From assembly GCA_900766495.1 (NCBI GenBank), contig CAAFVM010000020.1, positions 1 to 13,241 of the forward strand: a stretch of 13,241 nt of DNA. Direction: 5' to 3'. Positions 1-6,882 of the stretch are shown here, in pieces. Each line of letters begins with the position of its first letter. Position 1 is the stretch's first letter. The stretch is from Clostridia bacterium. Lineage in GTDB: Bacteria; Bacillota; Clostridia; Christensenellales; Borkfalkiaceae. The notes beneath the pieces are model-generated. The model was not told the origin of the DNA. It saw only the letters and a program-made list of their open reading frames with translations, and did no database searches. The translations under genes and the position numbers were made by a program.

Positions 1-13
1 ACTCAAAATGACA
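1..13 (-). repeat. short dispersed repeat end, TGTCATTTTGAGT type
   Basis: Read on the minus strand these bases are TGTCATTTTGAGT. They match, with few changes, the repeat ends at 93-105 (TGTCATGTTGAGC) and 13021-13033 (TGTCATTCCGAGC). This copy faces the one at 93-105, so bases 1-105 are bounded by an imperfect 13-bp inverted pair (11 of 13 match). The element may continue beyond the window edge. Confidence 0.5.
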
Positions 14-20
14 GGAGCGC

Positions 21-39
21 GGGCGACCGGTGGTCGCCC
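21..39. repeat. GC-rich palindrome inside dispersed repeat
   Basis: GGGCGACC at 21-28 is perfectly complementary to GGTCGCCC at 32-39, leaving a 3-base loop (GGT). It is followed by CTACAG. There is no U tract, so it is not a normal intrinsic terminator. A GC-rich hairpin followed by CCCCTAC resembles non-coding dispersed repeats seen in Clostridia genomes (general knowledge, not searched here). Confidence 0.55.
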
Positions 40-92
40 CTACAGAAAACAATTACAAAAGCTTATTTTTTTCACTCGCTCCCTTTGTTTTC

Positions 93-139
93 TGTCATGT
101 TGAGCAAGCGAAGCGCAGCCCTTTCATCTCGCGGAAGCG
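93..139 (+). repeat. 47-bp dispersed repeat, left copy
   Basis: This stretch begins TGTCATGTTGAGCAAG and ends ATCTCGCGGAAGCG. The reverse complement of 13144-13189 gives the same sequence with two substitutions and one deleted C. Weaker similarity (about 10 of 13) continues a dozen bases past 139. The two copies lie in opposite orientation at the two ends of the window and bracket all nine genes. It is non-coding and its family was not searched. Confidence 0.75.
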
Positions 140-187
140 TTGCTTGATTTTTTTCCTAGGCATTCCGAGCAAACAATACCACATAAA

Positions 188-214
188 AAACGACGGAACA
201 AAATTCCGTCGTTT
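188..214 (-). terminator. intrinsic terminator of operon A
   Basis: AAACGACGGAA at 188-198 pairs perfectly with TTCCGTCGTTT at 204-214, an 11-bp stem with a 5-base loop. Read on the minus strand the stem is followed by more T (from 187 down to 185). It starts 27 bases past the stop codon of the sugar-binding lipoprotein gene, so it closes the regulator-kinase-lipoprotein operon. A run of A/T on the other side could give weak termination in the plus direction as well. Confidence 0.85.
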
Positions 215-241
215 AAAAAATTTATGTTTGTTAATCGTTTG

Positions 242-1216
242 TTACGAAAAGGGAAACAACAACCTTGCCACCGTTTCGTCGTACATATTCTCGCGCGTGG
301 CAACAATCGTTTTAACCGCTACCTCGGTTTTCTTTTTTACCGAACCGTTTGAATATAAAAACGCGTTCTGCACCCCGAAATACCCCATAGCGTAAGGGTT
401 TTGCACCACCAACGCGTCTACGGCACCGTTTTCAAGGTGTTCTATCGACTTTACGTTATTATCGAAACCCACAACGTTTATTTCTCTGCTTTTATCGAAC
501 TGTTCCACGGCGTTGCCCGCGCCGAGGGTCGTCCATTCGTTAAACGCGGCTATGGCGTTTATTTCGGAATATGTTTCAAGCAGTTCTTTTGCGCGCGCGG
601 TGGCTTCTTCCATATCGGAAACCACGTTCGCGCTTGCCACTATAACCGCGTTGCCGTCCTCGCTCGCGGCTTGCATAAACCCGTTAACCCTGTCGGAGCC
701 GTTGCCCGTCTGCTCGTACGGGCTTACTATTCCTACCGACAGTTTGCCCGAATATCTTGCCCTTAAAGCGAGAAAAGCGTTTTTACCCGCTTCGAAATTA
801 TCAATCATTATTTCGGCGTTCGCTTTAATCGATTTGCTTCCGCTGTCGAACAATATTACTTTAATTCCCGCGGCTGACATTCTGTCGATATAAGCGGCGC
901 TGCCGTCGTAACTTATTGCCGAAATCGCCACCGCGTCGGGCTTTTCCGATATAACCCTTTCGAAAAAGGCGTTCTGCTCGCTTTCGGCTTCTTCGGACGA
1001 CGGCTCTAAAAAGGTAAGTTTTACGTTAAATTCGGCAGCCGCGGCGTCGGCTCCGCTTTTTACCGAACGCCAGAAAGCCGAATCGGAACCTTTTGTTATA
1101 ACATACACCGCGGGGCGAACGTTTCCGCCGCCGTTTGCGCACCCGAAAGCAAAGCCCGCCGAAAAGATAATTACCATAAGCGCGAAAACCGCGAATAATT
1201 TTTTAATCCTGCGCAT
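242..1216 (-). CDS. RbsB-like sugar-binding lipoprotein, probable sensor partner
   Basis: This is a 324-residue periplasmic-binding-protein family 4 (ribose/galactose type) protein. A basic N-terminus and hydrophobic stretch (7-25) end at AFGC, so Cys26 is the likely lipidated residue; the lipobox is slightly unusual. Lobe 1 runs from about 36 and contains FWRSVKSGADAAA (48-60) and the VILFDSG strand (120-126). Lobe 2 contains NAIAAFNEW (220-228) and VVGFDNN (248-254), and the family's VQNPYAMGYFGVQ segment lies at 271-283. The start has a GGAGG site about 9 nt upstream. The gene overlaps the end of the kinase gene by 14 nt, and a terminator follows. No permease or ATPase is in the operon, so it more likely presents a ligand to the kinase than feeds a transporter, as XylFII does for LytS or ChvE for VirA. 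A transporter encoded elsewhere cannot be excluded. The ligand is unknown. Confidence 0.85.
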   Translation of the reverse strand: MRRIKKLFAVFALMVIIFSAGFAFGCANGGGNVRPAVYVITKGSDSAFWRSVKSGADAAAAEFNVKLTFLEPSSEEAESEQNAFFERVISEKPDAVAISAISYDGSAAYIDRMSAAGIKVILFDSGSKSIKANAEIMIDNFEAGKNAFLALRARYSGKLSVGIVSPYEQTGNGSDRVNGFMQAASEDGNAVIVASANVVSDMEEATARAKELLETYSEINAIAAFNEWTTLGAGNAVEQFDKSREINVVGFDNNVKSIEHLENGAVDALVVQNPYAMGYFGVQNAFLYSNGSVKKKTEVAVKTIVATRENMYDETVARLLFPFS

Positions 1217-2918
1217 CTTTGCTTTCCTCCGTATATCTCGGCAAGCGGATAGTCACCGTAGTTCCCTCGTCTTCAACGCTGTCAATCGCGGCGCCGTAAC
1301 GCTTGCCGAAACACATTTTTACGCGCAAATCCACGTTTTTAATGCCTATGCCCATGGTTTCGCAACTGCCCGCGCGTATTTCTTTAAGTTTTTCGGCGTT
1401 TATCCCGCACCCGTCGTCGGCTACGGTTAAAACCACGTCGTCGCCCTCTACCCTGCCCGTAACCGATATGTGCAATTTCTCGCCGTCGATTATACCGTGC
1501 TTTATCGAATTTTCTATAAACGGTTGCAGAATAATTTTATTACAGCGGCAGGCGAGCGCGTCCGGCTCTATATCTATTTTATAATCGAACTTGTTTTTGA
1601 ACCGCATACTTTGAATTTTTAAATAACATTCGGCATGTTCGGCTTCTTTAGCCACGAGTATAAGTTTTTTCCCGCGCGATATGCCTATGCGGAAAAGTTT
1701 AGCGAGCGCCGACGTCATTTCGGCGGCTTCGTCCGCTTTGCCCATTTTGCACATCCACACTATGGAATCGAGCGTGTTATACAAAAAGTGCGGGTTTATC
1801 TGATTGCGCAGGGTTTCAAGCTGGCTTTCGTGCAGCTCGCGCTGTTTGTTTTCAACCTCGGTTAAAAGTTCCTGCACTACTTTTACGTTCATTCCGAACG
1901 ATTCCGACAGCCCGTTAACCTCTTTTATAAGGCTCTGTTCCGGCAGATATTTATACCCGTAAATATCTTTTTCAAACGCCGCCATTTCTTCAGCCAACAC
2001 TTTGACCGAACCGCTCAATCTTTCCGAAAGCATTCGCGCTATCAGCCAGGAAGCGATAAGAGCTGTGCCGCAAACCGCCGCTATGAGTATGACCATTTGA
2101 CGGGTATATGCCGACGAAAGCTCGCCGGGGTAACTTACCGTAACCAACCGCCATTCGGTTTTGTTAAGAAACGAAACCGTGTATGCCGTATCGCCGCGAT
2201 ATACCACGCCCTCTTTGTTAAGCGGAATGTTTTCTTCGGCTTTTGCGCCCGAAGCTATAAGTTGCCGCCTCGGGTGATATACCGTACCGCCCGACGAATC
2301 CACTATATAGCAATACCCTCTGCTGCCTATTCCCGCGCCGTCCACCGCTTCCGATACCGCGAGCATGGTAAGGTCCGCCGAGAAATACACTTTGCCGTAC
2401 ACGCTGTCCTGCACAAGCAAAGAAGCCGTGAACACCCACGGATAGCCGCCCTCGAAAAGGTTCTGCACGTGAATGGGAGAAAAATAATATTCGTTTTCTT
2501 CCGACTGCGCACGGTAATCCGAAAGGTTTTTCGAATAAAAACTTTTTATCTGCCTGTCCGACCAGTATTTTATAATACTGCCGTCCTCGGCGTAAATCAT
2601 TACGGCGTTTATGTTCCTGTCAAGTTCGAGCGCCGCGTTTGCCGCCGAATCGAGCGCCTGCCCGTCTGTTTTAAGCTTGTTCTTCATCACGTCCAGCGTT
2701 TCCACCGTTTCGTCTATTCTGCCCTGAACAGACGAGGTTATCTGCGTAGACGCGCGCTCTACCCCCGTTATTACCGACTGCGACAACAGCCCGCCGAAAT
2801 TCGACGAGAGCGCATACGTCACCGTGCCTATAATGACAAGCGAAAGGGCGCTCATAACCAAAGTGAGCAGCGCCGCAAACGATATTTTTTTGTCTTTTGT
2901 TTTTGTTTTCTTTGTCAT
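1203..2918 (-). CDS. YesM/LytS-type sensor histidine kinase
   Basis: This 571-residue membrane kinase should autophosphorylate and pass phosphate to the response regulator encoded just upstream. A Lys-rich N-terminus precedes TM1 (about 14-36). An extracellular Cache-like region (about 40-270) includes the strands AVMIYAEDGSIIKYW (105-119) and GYCYIVDSSGGTVYHP (201-216). TM2 is about 275-294, followed by a HAMP-like segment and coiled coil to about 368. The His_kinase signature INPHFLYNTLD puts the phospho-acceptor at His377. The N box is LQPFIENSIKHG (464-475), the G1 box DDGCGI (501-506) and the G2 region GIGIKNVD (523-530), so all catalytic elements are present. Its ATG overlaps the regulator's TGA (ATGA), and a GGAG lies about 5 nt upstream. 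The extracellular region may contact the binding lipoprotein encoded downstream (inference). Confidence 0.93.
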   Translation of the reverse strand: MTKKTKTKDKKISFAALLTLVMSALSLVIIGTVTYALSSNFGGLLSQSVITGVERASTQITSSVQGRIDETVETLDVMKNKLKTDGQALDSAANAALELDRNINAVMIYAEDGSIIKYWSDRQIKSFYSKNLSDYRAQSEENEYYFSPIHVQNLFEGGYPWVFTASLLVQDSVYGKVYFSADLTMLAVSEAVDGAGIGSRGYCYIVDSSGGTVYHPRRQLIASGAKAEENIPLNKEGVVYRGDTAYTVSFLNKTEWRLVTVSYPGELSSAYTRQMVILIAAVCGTALIASWLIARMLSERLSGSVKVLAEEMAAFEKDIYGYKYLPEQSLIKEVNGLSESFGMNVKVVQELLTEVENKQRELHESQLETLRNQINPHFLYNTLDSIVWMCKMGKADEAAEMTSALAKLFRIGISRGKKLILVAKEAEHAECYLKIQSMRFKNKFDYKIDIEPDALACRCNKIILQPFIENSIKHGIIDGEKLHISVTGRVEGDDVVLTVADDGCGINAEKLKEIRAGSCETMGIGIKNVDLRVKMCFGKRYGAAIDSVEDEGTTVTIRLPRYTEESKDAQD

Positions 2919-4585
2919 TCGGCTCCGCCCTCGCCCCTCGTCACGCGCATTTTCGCGGGAGAAACGCCGTAATATTTTTTAAATCCGTATGAAAAGTAGT
3001 GCTGGTCGGTATACCCGCACCTTTCGCATATTTCGGCGATTTTCATATTCGACCCAAGCAAAAGTTCTTTCGCCTTTTCCATTCTTTTTTCGGTAAGCAT
3101 ACTCACGAACGAAGCCCCGCACGACTTACTTATCAGCGAACTTAAATATGGAACCGAACAACACAGCTCGTCGGAAAGCGAGCTTAAATTAAGTTCGGGG
3201 TCGCAAAAACGGAACGTTATGGCTTCTATGGCTTTATCTATAAGCTGGGTTGCCGAATTTTTCCGCCGCTCGTCAAGATATTTTTTAGCGTTTACGCAAA
3301 GTTCGGCTATTCCGTTTCTCGTCCACTTTTCGCCGTAAGAATAAAGAGCGTCGGCGAAAGTTCCCGCGCGGAACAAATCGGCAGGAGGAGCCTGGTCGGT
3401 AACCGATTTTGCCGCCCTGTATATAGCCATCATCAGATTAGCGGTAAGCCCGCCCATATCAACTCGGCGGGTTTCGGCTTTTGCGGTAACCGAGTTAAGG
3501 TATTCGCAAATCTGCGCTTCGGTACCCGATTTCAAAAGTTGTTCCAACCGTTTACCGAACTCGTCGGCAAAATCGTCGTCGCGGCTGTTTTTGGTTTTTT
3601 CAACGTCGCTTGCGTAAAGCATTTCGCCCGACGAATTTTTCTCGCTTTGATTGTTTTTCTCTCCGTCGCCGAGCAATCTGTCAAGCGCAAGCCGTGCTTC
3701 TTTATACCCGCGGCGCACGTGTTTCATCGAGGTAAACGGAGCGCTTATTCCGCAATACGCGTTGAGTTTTAAATATTTCGCAAATAATTCAAGCGTTTCC
3801 CTTACCGCGGAACCGAGCTCGTTTTCGGCTTGCTTTTCCACTTGTAAAAGAGTGGCTATCGTTCCGTCGGCAAGAGCCGCGCTTTGCGATTTGAAATATT
3901 TGCGCATAATTCCGTCGATAAGTTTTGCGGTACGTTCGTCGGCGGATTCCGCGTTTTTATCGGCAAAACGAACAGCCTGTCCAAAAAATCCATCGGGTTT
4001 ATTCACTCCGGTAGCCATAACGTATATATCGCACGGATGCGACGGATTTTCGCAAAACCCCATATCGTTCAATAATTTTTCGCGTTCTTTGTCGTTTGCT
4101 TCGGCAGCCACGCCGAAAGCGAGTTTCATAAACGCGAGTTCTTTAACGAGGCGCGAGCGTTCTTCTCGGTCGTCCGCCTCCCCCTGCCCCGTCCATTCGG
4201 CGAAATGTCTGTCCATTCTCGCCTTTATTTTTATAAGCTCGGCAGTAAGTTCTTCGGGCGTTATGGGCTTTAACAAATACCCCGTAACGTTGTATTCCAA
4301 AGCTTGGCGGGCATATTCGAAATCGTCGTATCCGGTTAAAAACGCTATAAACGCGGAGGGCCGGACGTCGCGTACGGCGGCGGCAAATTCAAGCCCCGTC
4401 ATATACGGCATTTTAATATCGGACAATATGAGGTCGGGGCTTAAACGCTCGGTAAGCTCCAACGCTTCGAACCCGTTTTCCGCCTGTCCCACAAGCTCGA
4501 ACCCCGCCGATTTAAAATCGACAAGCTCGGCTATAGACGTTCTTATTTCCTCCTCGTCGTCCACAAGCAATAATGTATAACTCAT
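2915..4585 (-). CDS. YesN-type AraC-family response regulator
   Basis: This 556-residue cytoplasmic transcription factor has an N-terminal receiver domain (about 3-122) with acidic pocket D9-D10, phospho-acceptor D56 (DLILSDIKMP), conserved T84 (FLTGYDDFEYA) and K106 (YLLKP). A linker of about 320 residues has no motif I recognise. The C-terminus is an AraC-type DNA-binding domain (about 448-548) with helix-turn-helix units near 467-488 and 513-537; GYTDQHYFSYGFKKYYGVSP is the family signature. It is first in the operon, with GGGAG about 6 nt before its ATG and a promoter 100 bases upstream. It probably activates genes for uptake or use of the ligand bound by the downstream lipoprotein; those target genes are not in this operon. 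Autoregulation is possible, given repeats in the leader. Confidence 0.93.
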   Translation of the reverse strand: MSYTLLLVDDEEEIRTSIAELVDFKSAGFELVGQAENGFEALELTERLSPDLILSDIKMPYMTGLEFAAAVRDVRPSAFIAFLTGYDDFEYARQALEYNVTGYLLKPITPEELTAELIKIKARMDRHFAEWTGQGEADDREERSRLVKELAFMKLAFGVAAEANDKEREKLLNDMGFCENPSHPCDIYVMATGVNKPDGFFGQAVRFADKNAESADERTAKLIDGIMRKYFKSQSAALADGTIATLLQVEKQAENELGSAVRETLELFAKYLKLNAYCGISAPFTSMKHVRRGYKEARLALDRLLGDGEKNNQSEKNSSGEMLYASDVEKTKNSRDDDFADEFGKRLEQLLKSGTEAQICEYLNSVTAKAETRRVDMGGLTANLMMAIYRAAKSVTDQAPPADLFRAGTFADALYSYGEKWTRNGIAELCVNAKKYLDERRKNSATQLIDKAIEAITFRFCDPELNLSSLSDELCCSVPYLSSLISKSCGASFVSMLTEKRMEKAKELLLGSNMKIAEICERCGYTDQHYFSYGFKKYYGVSPAKMRVTRGEGGAE

Positions 4586-4623
4586 TTTTTCTCCCTTATT
4601 CCTCGTTTTTTATGCGAAAGTGC

Positions 4624-4676
4624 CGTTAACGGGCTTATAGCGAGGTTTTGCGTTAAAAATCGTTTTGCGCGTTAAC
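4624..4676. promoter_or_regulatory. repeated CGTTAA motifs in operon A leader (possible operator)
   Basis: CGTTAA occurs at 4624, 4651 and 4670. The first sits in a perfect 10-bp palindrome, CCGTTAACGG (4623-4632). The last two belong to a direct repeat, TTTTGCGTTAA (4646-4656) and TTTTGCGCGTTAAC (4663-4676), 17 bases apart. All lie between the predicted promoter and the regulator's start codon. AraC-type regulators bind paired direct repeats, so autoregulation is plausible, but nothing in the sequence proves it. Confidence 0.35.
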
Positions 4677-4689
4677 AAACCTTTACTGC

Positions 4690-4718
4690 ATTTTAGCATA
4701 CTTTTCAAAAAATATCAA
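4690..4718 (-). promoter_or_regulatory. sigma-A-type promoter of operon A
   Basis: On the minus strand the -35 box is TTGATA (4718-4713), the spacer is exactly 17 bp and the -10 box is TAAAAT (4695-4690). A TG sits one base upstream of the -10 box, giving the extended form TGCTAAAAT. Transcription would start near 4683, leaving a leader of about 97 nt before the regulator's ATG. Confidence 0.75.
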
Positions 4719-4767
4719 TAGGTATTGAAAATTAAAAAATAAAAACGGCAAAAAAAGAAAAAAGAAC

Positions 4768-4796
4768 TTTACTTTTTTTCTCGGTAAGAATATAAT
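4768..4796 (+). promoter_or_regulatory. sigma-A-type promoter of the mscS-family gene
   Basis: TTTACT (4768-4773, 4 of 6 to consensus), a 17-bp spacer and a perfect TATAAT (4791-4796) place the start of transcription near 4803, about 50 nt before the ATG. It lies back to back with the operon A promoter; the two -35 boxes are 49 bp apart. Confidence 0.75.
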
Positions 4797-4855
4797 ACCT
4801 TTTGACGCACAAACCGAAAACAAAGTAACGCGCGAAAAAATAAAAGGACTTTTTT

Positions 4856-5680
4856 ATGGACTGGCAACAAATCTGGACGGACGTTCAAGCCTGGCTTACA
4901 AACACCGGCATCAAAATAGTTATTGCTATTATTTTGCTTATTCTCGGTTTCATTTTTATAAACTGGTTAAGCAAAAAAATAGAAAAGCACGGCAAAAAGG
5001 TTGAAAAAAGCAAACATATCGACACAACCGTTTACCGCACTTTAAGCTACCTTACCAAAGTAGCGCTTAAAATATTGATTGTTTTATCGCTCGTGGCGTA
5101 TTTAGGCATAGACACAAGCGCCATTACCGCCCTTATAGCCTCGCTCGGCGTAGGCGTAGGTCTTGCGGTTAACGGCACTCTTTCAAACTTTGCCGGAGGC
5201 ATTTTACTGCTTTTCACCCGTCCGTTTAAAGACGGCGACTATATTTCCGCTAACGGCTTCGAGGGGACAGTCGAGGATATTTTCGTTTGCAACACGAAAA
5301 TCCGCACCAACGACAACAAGGTGGTTTATTTGCCAAACGGCAAGCTTTCCACAAGCGAAATAGTAAACTTCACCGAAAATTCTACCCGTCGCGTAGACCT
5401 CACATATTCCATTTCTTATTCCGACGACTTCGAAAAAGCCGAAGAAATAGTGAAACAGGTTGCGGCTGCCAACGCGAAAGTGCTTAAAGACCCCGCGCCC
5501 AAAGCCCGCATTACCAAACACGCTTCAAGCAGCATCGACCTTTTCTGCGCGGTATGGTGCAAAACCGAGGACTACTGGGACGTGCTTTTCGATATGAACG
5601 AACAGGTTAAAAAGGCGTTCGACGAAAACGGCATATCCATTCCGTTCAATCAGCTTGACGTTCACGTTAAAAACGATTAA
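4856..5680 (+). CDS. mscS: MscS-family small-conductance mechanosensitive channel
   Basis: This 274-residue protein should open under membrane tension to release solutes on osmotic downshock. Its length is close to that of E. coli MscS (286). TM1 is about 18-38 and TM2 about 64-84. The pore helix TM3 is at about 89-122, with the small-residue packing pattern SLGVGVGLAVNGTLSNFAGG (96-115), followed by the family motif FTRPFKDGDYI (120-130). The beta domain has GFEGTVEDI (134-142) and the conserved PNGKL (160-164). The C-terminal alpha/beta domain runs to the end and closes with GISIPFNQLDVHV. AAGGA lies 7 nt before the ATG. It is a single-gene unit with its own promoter and terminator, flanked by genes of opposite strand. 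No link in function to either operon is evident. Confidence 0.95.
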   Translation: MDWQQIWTDVQAWLTNTGIKIVIAIILLILGFIFINWLSKKIEKHGKKVEKSKHIDTTVYRTLSYLTKVALKILIVLSLVAYLGIDTSAITALIASLGVGVGLAVNGTLSNFAGGILLLFTRPFKDGDYISANGFEGTVEDIFVCNTKIRTNDNKVVYLPNGKLSTSEIVNFTENSTRRVDLTYSISYSDDFEKAEEIVKQVAAANAKVLKDPAPKARITKHASSSIDLFCAVWCKTEDYWDVLFDMNEQVKKAFDENGISIPFNQLDVHVKND

Positions 5681-5701
5681 TCAATTAAAAAAAATTATAA
5701 T

Positions 5702-5744
5702 AAAACGCGGCTATACGTCGATAATCGACTTATAGTCGCGTTTT
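5702..5744. terminator. bidirectional intrinsic terminator
   Basis: AAAACGCG (5702-5709) pairs with CGCGTTTT (5737-5744), and the stem continues inward through CTATA/TATAG and GTCGA/TCGAC to a 3-base loop at 5722-5724. There is one G-T wobble and one C-T mismatch. T6 follows on the plus strand. The minus-strand read is followed by an AT-rich tract with a run of T (about 5689-5696). It begins 21 nt past the mscS stop and 23 nt past the stop of the convergent lipoprotein gene, so it serves both. Confidence 0.88.
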
Positions 5745-5767
5745 TTAGTTTTTATTGTTATAAGCGT

Positions 5768-6880
5768 TTAAGCTATTTCTTCCCACCATGCATATAAAAC
5801 AATGTCGTCGCACACGGGTGTAAGGTCGGTAAAACGAGCAAGCGTATATTCTTCGCCTGCGTTTACTTCGCTTTGCTTTTTCCTGTACCACCCGATAAAT
5901 TTATATTTATCGGCGTTTTCGGTTTTGCGCGGAACGGGAATATAATCGCTCATATAGCAGCCGTGCGACACCTCGAACTCCACCGTATCGCCTACGGGAA
6001 TGTTATTTTTTGCAAGCACCGCGCCCTCCGCTTCGAACACTACCCTGTGCTTCTGCTCGTTTACGAATTCCATTACGGTAATCCATTCGGAATTTACCTT
6101 TTTATAAATAACCTTTTTGTTGGTATTAAAATAGAAATCGCCGTCCCTGCCGAGCGACGCGTCCGGCGTGCTTACCCCGCTTAACCACTGGTTGGGTTTA
6201 GAAAAGTTGAACGTTTCGCTGGAGCCGTCGGTGTAATTTATTATAAGCTTGTAATTTTCGTCGCTTTCCGAACGGATAATTCCCGATATTCCCATAGCCG
6301 AGGGAATGGGGAACGACTTCTCGGTTCCGTCGGACAAAGTTACTTTAAGCGTGCCGGCATAGCCGTCGTTGTCGGACGGGAGAAATTCGATATTGCTTAT
6401 ACCCACGCCGTCTTTGCCGCGCGGCAAAGCAATTTCTTTCGGCTCGGTACTGCCGCTGAAAGTGAACACAAGATAAGGTCCGTCGTGCGTTTCGTCGGCT
6501 TCGAAAATCTGAACGTTGGAAACGTATTCGCCGTTGGGAATGTAAAACGTGACGTCTTCCATGTCTTTCGAGGTGAACTTTATGGTAACCTCGGTTTCGG
6601 CGCCGTTGTTTTTTGTTATTATTTCGGCTATGCCGTTGCCGCTGTCGCCCTTATCGCCTTTCGAGCCGGAATCGCCGCGAAGCGCGCTTAAATCGGTTAC
6701 TTCTATGCGGCTGACCTCGCCGTCGTCGTAGACCAGTTCGAGGTAATATTTATCGTTTTTCTCGTCGTAAACAACCGAAGCGGACGATATGCTCGCCTGC
6801 GAATCCCACGAAAACGACGTGCATGCCGCAAGCGAAAAGCACATAAACAAACAAACTATTAAAGCAACTATTTTTTTCAT
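5768..6880 (-). CDS. multi-repeat surface lipoprotein with collagen-like and Flg_new-type parts
   Basis: This 370-residue predicted lipoprotein of unknown function starts at the ATG at 6880, because AAAAGGAG sits 7 nt upstream; a TTG six bases earlier would lie almost on that site. The signal peptide ends at LAAC, so Cys20 is lipidated. About five degenerate beta repeats of 33-40 residues follow, each ending in a strand pair such as LKVTLSDGTEKSFPIP (178-193) or LIINYTDGSSETFNF (212-226). Between the first and second lie five G-X-Y triplets (Gly69-Gly81). Next is a module around LGRDGDFYFNT (243-253) with a following YKK...W, often seen with collagen-like proteins. The C-terminus (about 278-367) has GWYRKK and LYAWW, typical of Listeria-Bacteroides (Flg_new/InlB B) repeats. 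It is last in operon B, 2 nt after the beta-helix gene, and is probably its partner outside the cell. Confidence 0.85.
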   Translation of the reverse strand: MKKIVALIVCLFMCFSLAACTSFSWDSQASISSASVVYDEKNDKYYLELVYDDGEVSRIEVTDLSALRGDSGSKGDKGDSGNGIAEIITKNNGAETEVTIKFTSKDMEDVTFYIPNGEYVSNVQIFEADETHDGPYLVFTFSGSTEPKEIALPRGKDGVGISNIEFLPSDNDGYAGTLKVTLSDGTEKSFPIPSAMGISGIIRSESDENYKLIINYTDGSSETFNFSKPNQWLSGVSTPDASLGRDGDFYFNTNKKVIYKKVNSEWITVMEFVNEQKHRVVFEAEGAVLAKNNIPVGDTVEFEVSHGCYMSDYIPVPRKTENADKYKFIGWYRKKQSEVNAGEEYTLARFTDLTPVCDDIVLYAWWEEIA

Positions 6881-6882
6881 AG

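Noticed and set aside
30..395. 121-residue open frame on the plus strand at the left edge
   Set aside because: It runs through the dispersed repeat, the operon A terminator and the end of the lipoprotein gene, with no sign of a real protein.
2097..2972. 291-residue open frame on the plus strand
   Set aside because: It is antisense to the sensor kinase, whose domains and catalytic boxes are unmistakable. The frame has no family resemblance and is rich in Arg and Tyr, as expected of a shadow frame.
3651..4580. 309-residue open frame on the plus strand
   Set aside because: It is antisense to the response regulator, Ser/Ala-rich and without motifs. The opposite strand has an intact receiver domain and AraC domain.
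6667..6715. Collagen-like stretch as a true collagen domain
   Set aside because: There are only five G-X-Y triplets, too few for a stable triple helix; it is better described as a short linker of collagen-like type.
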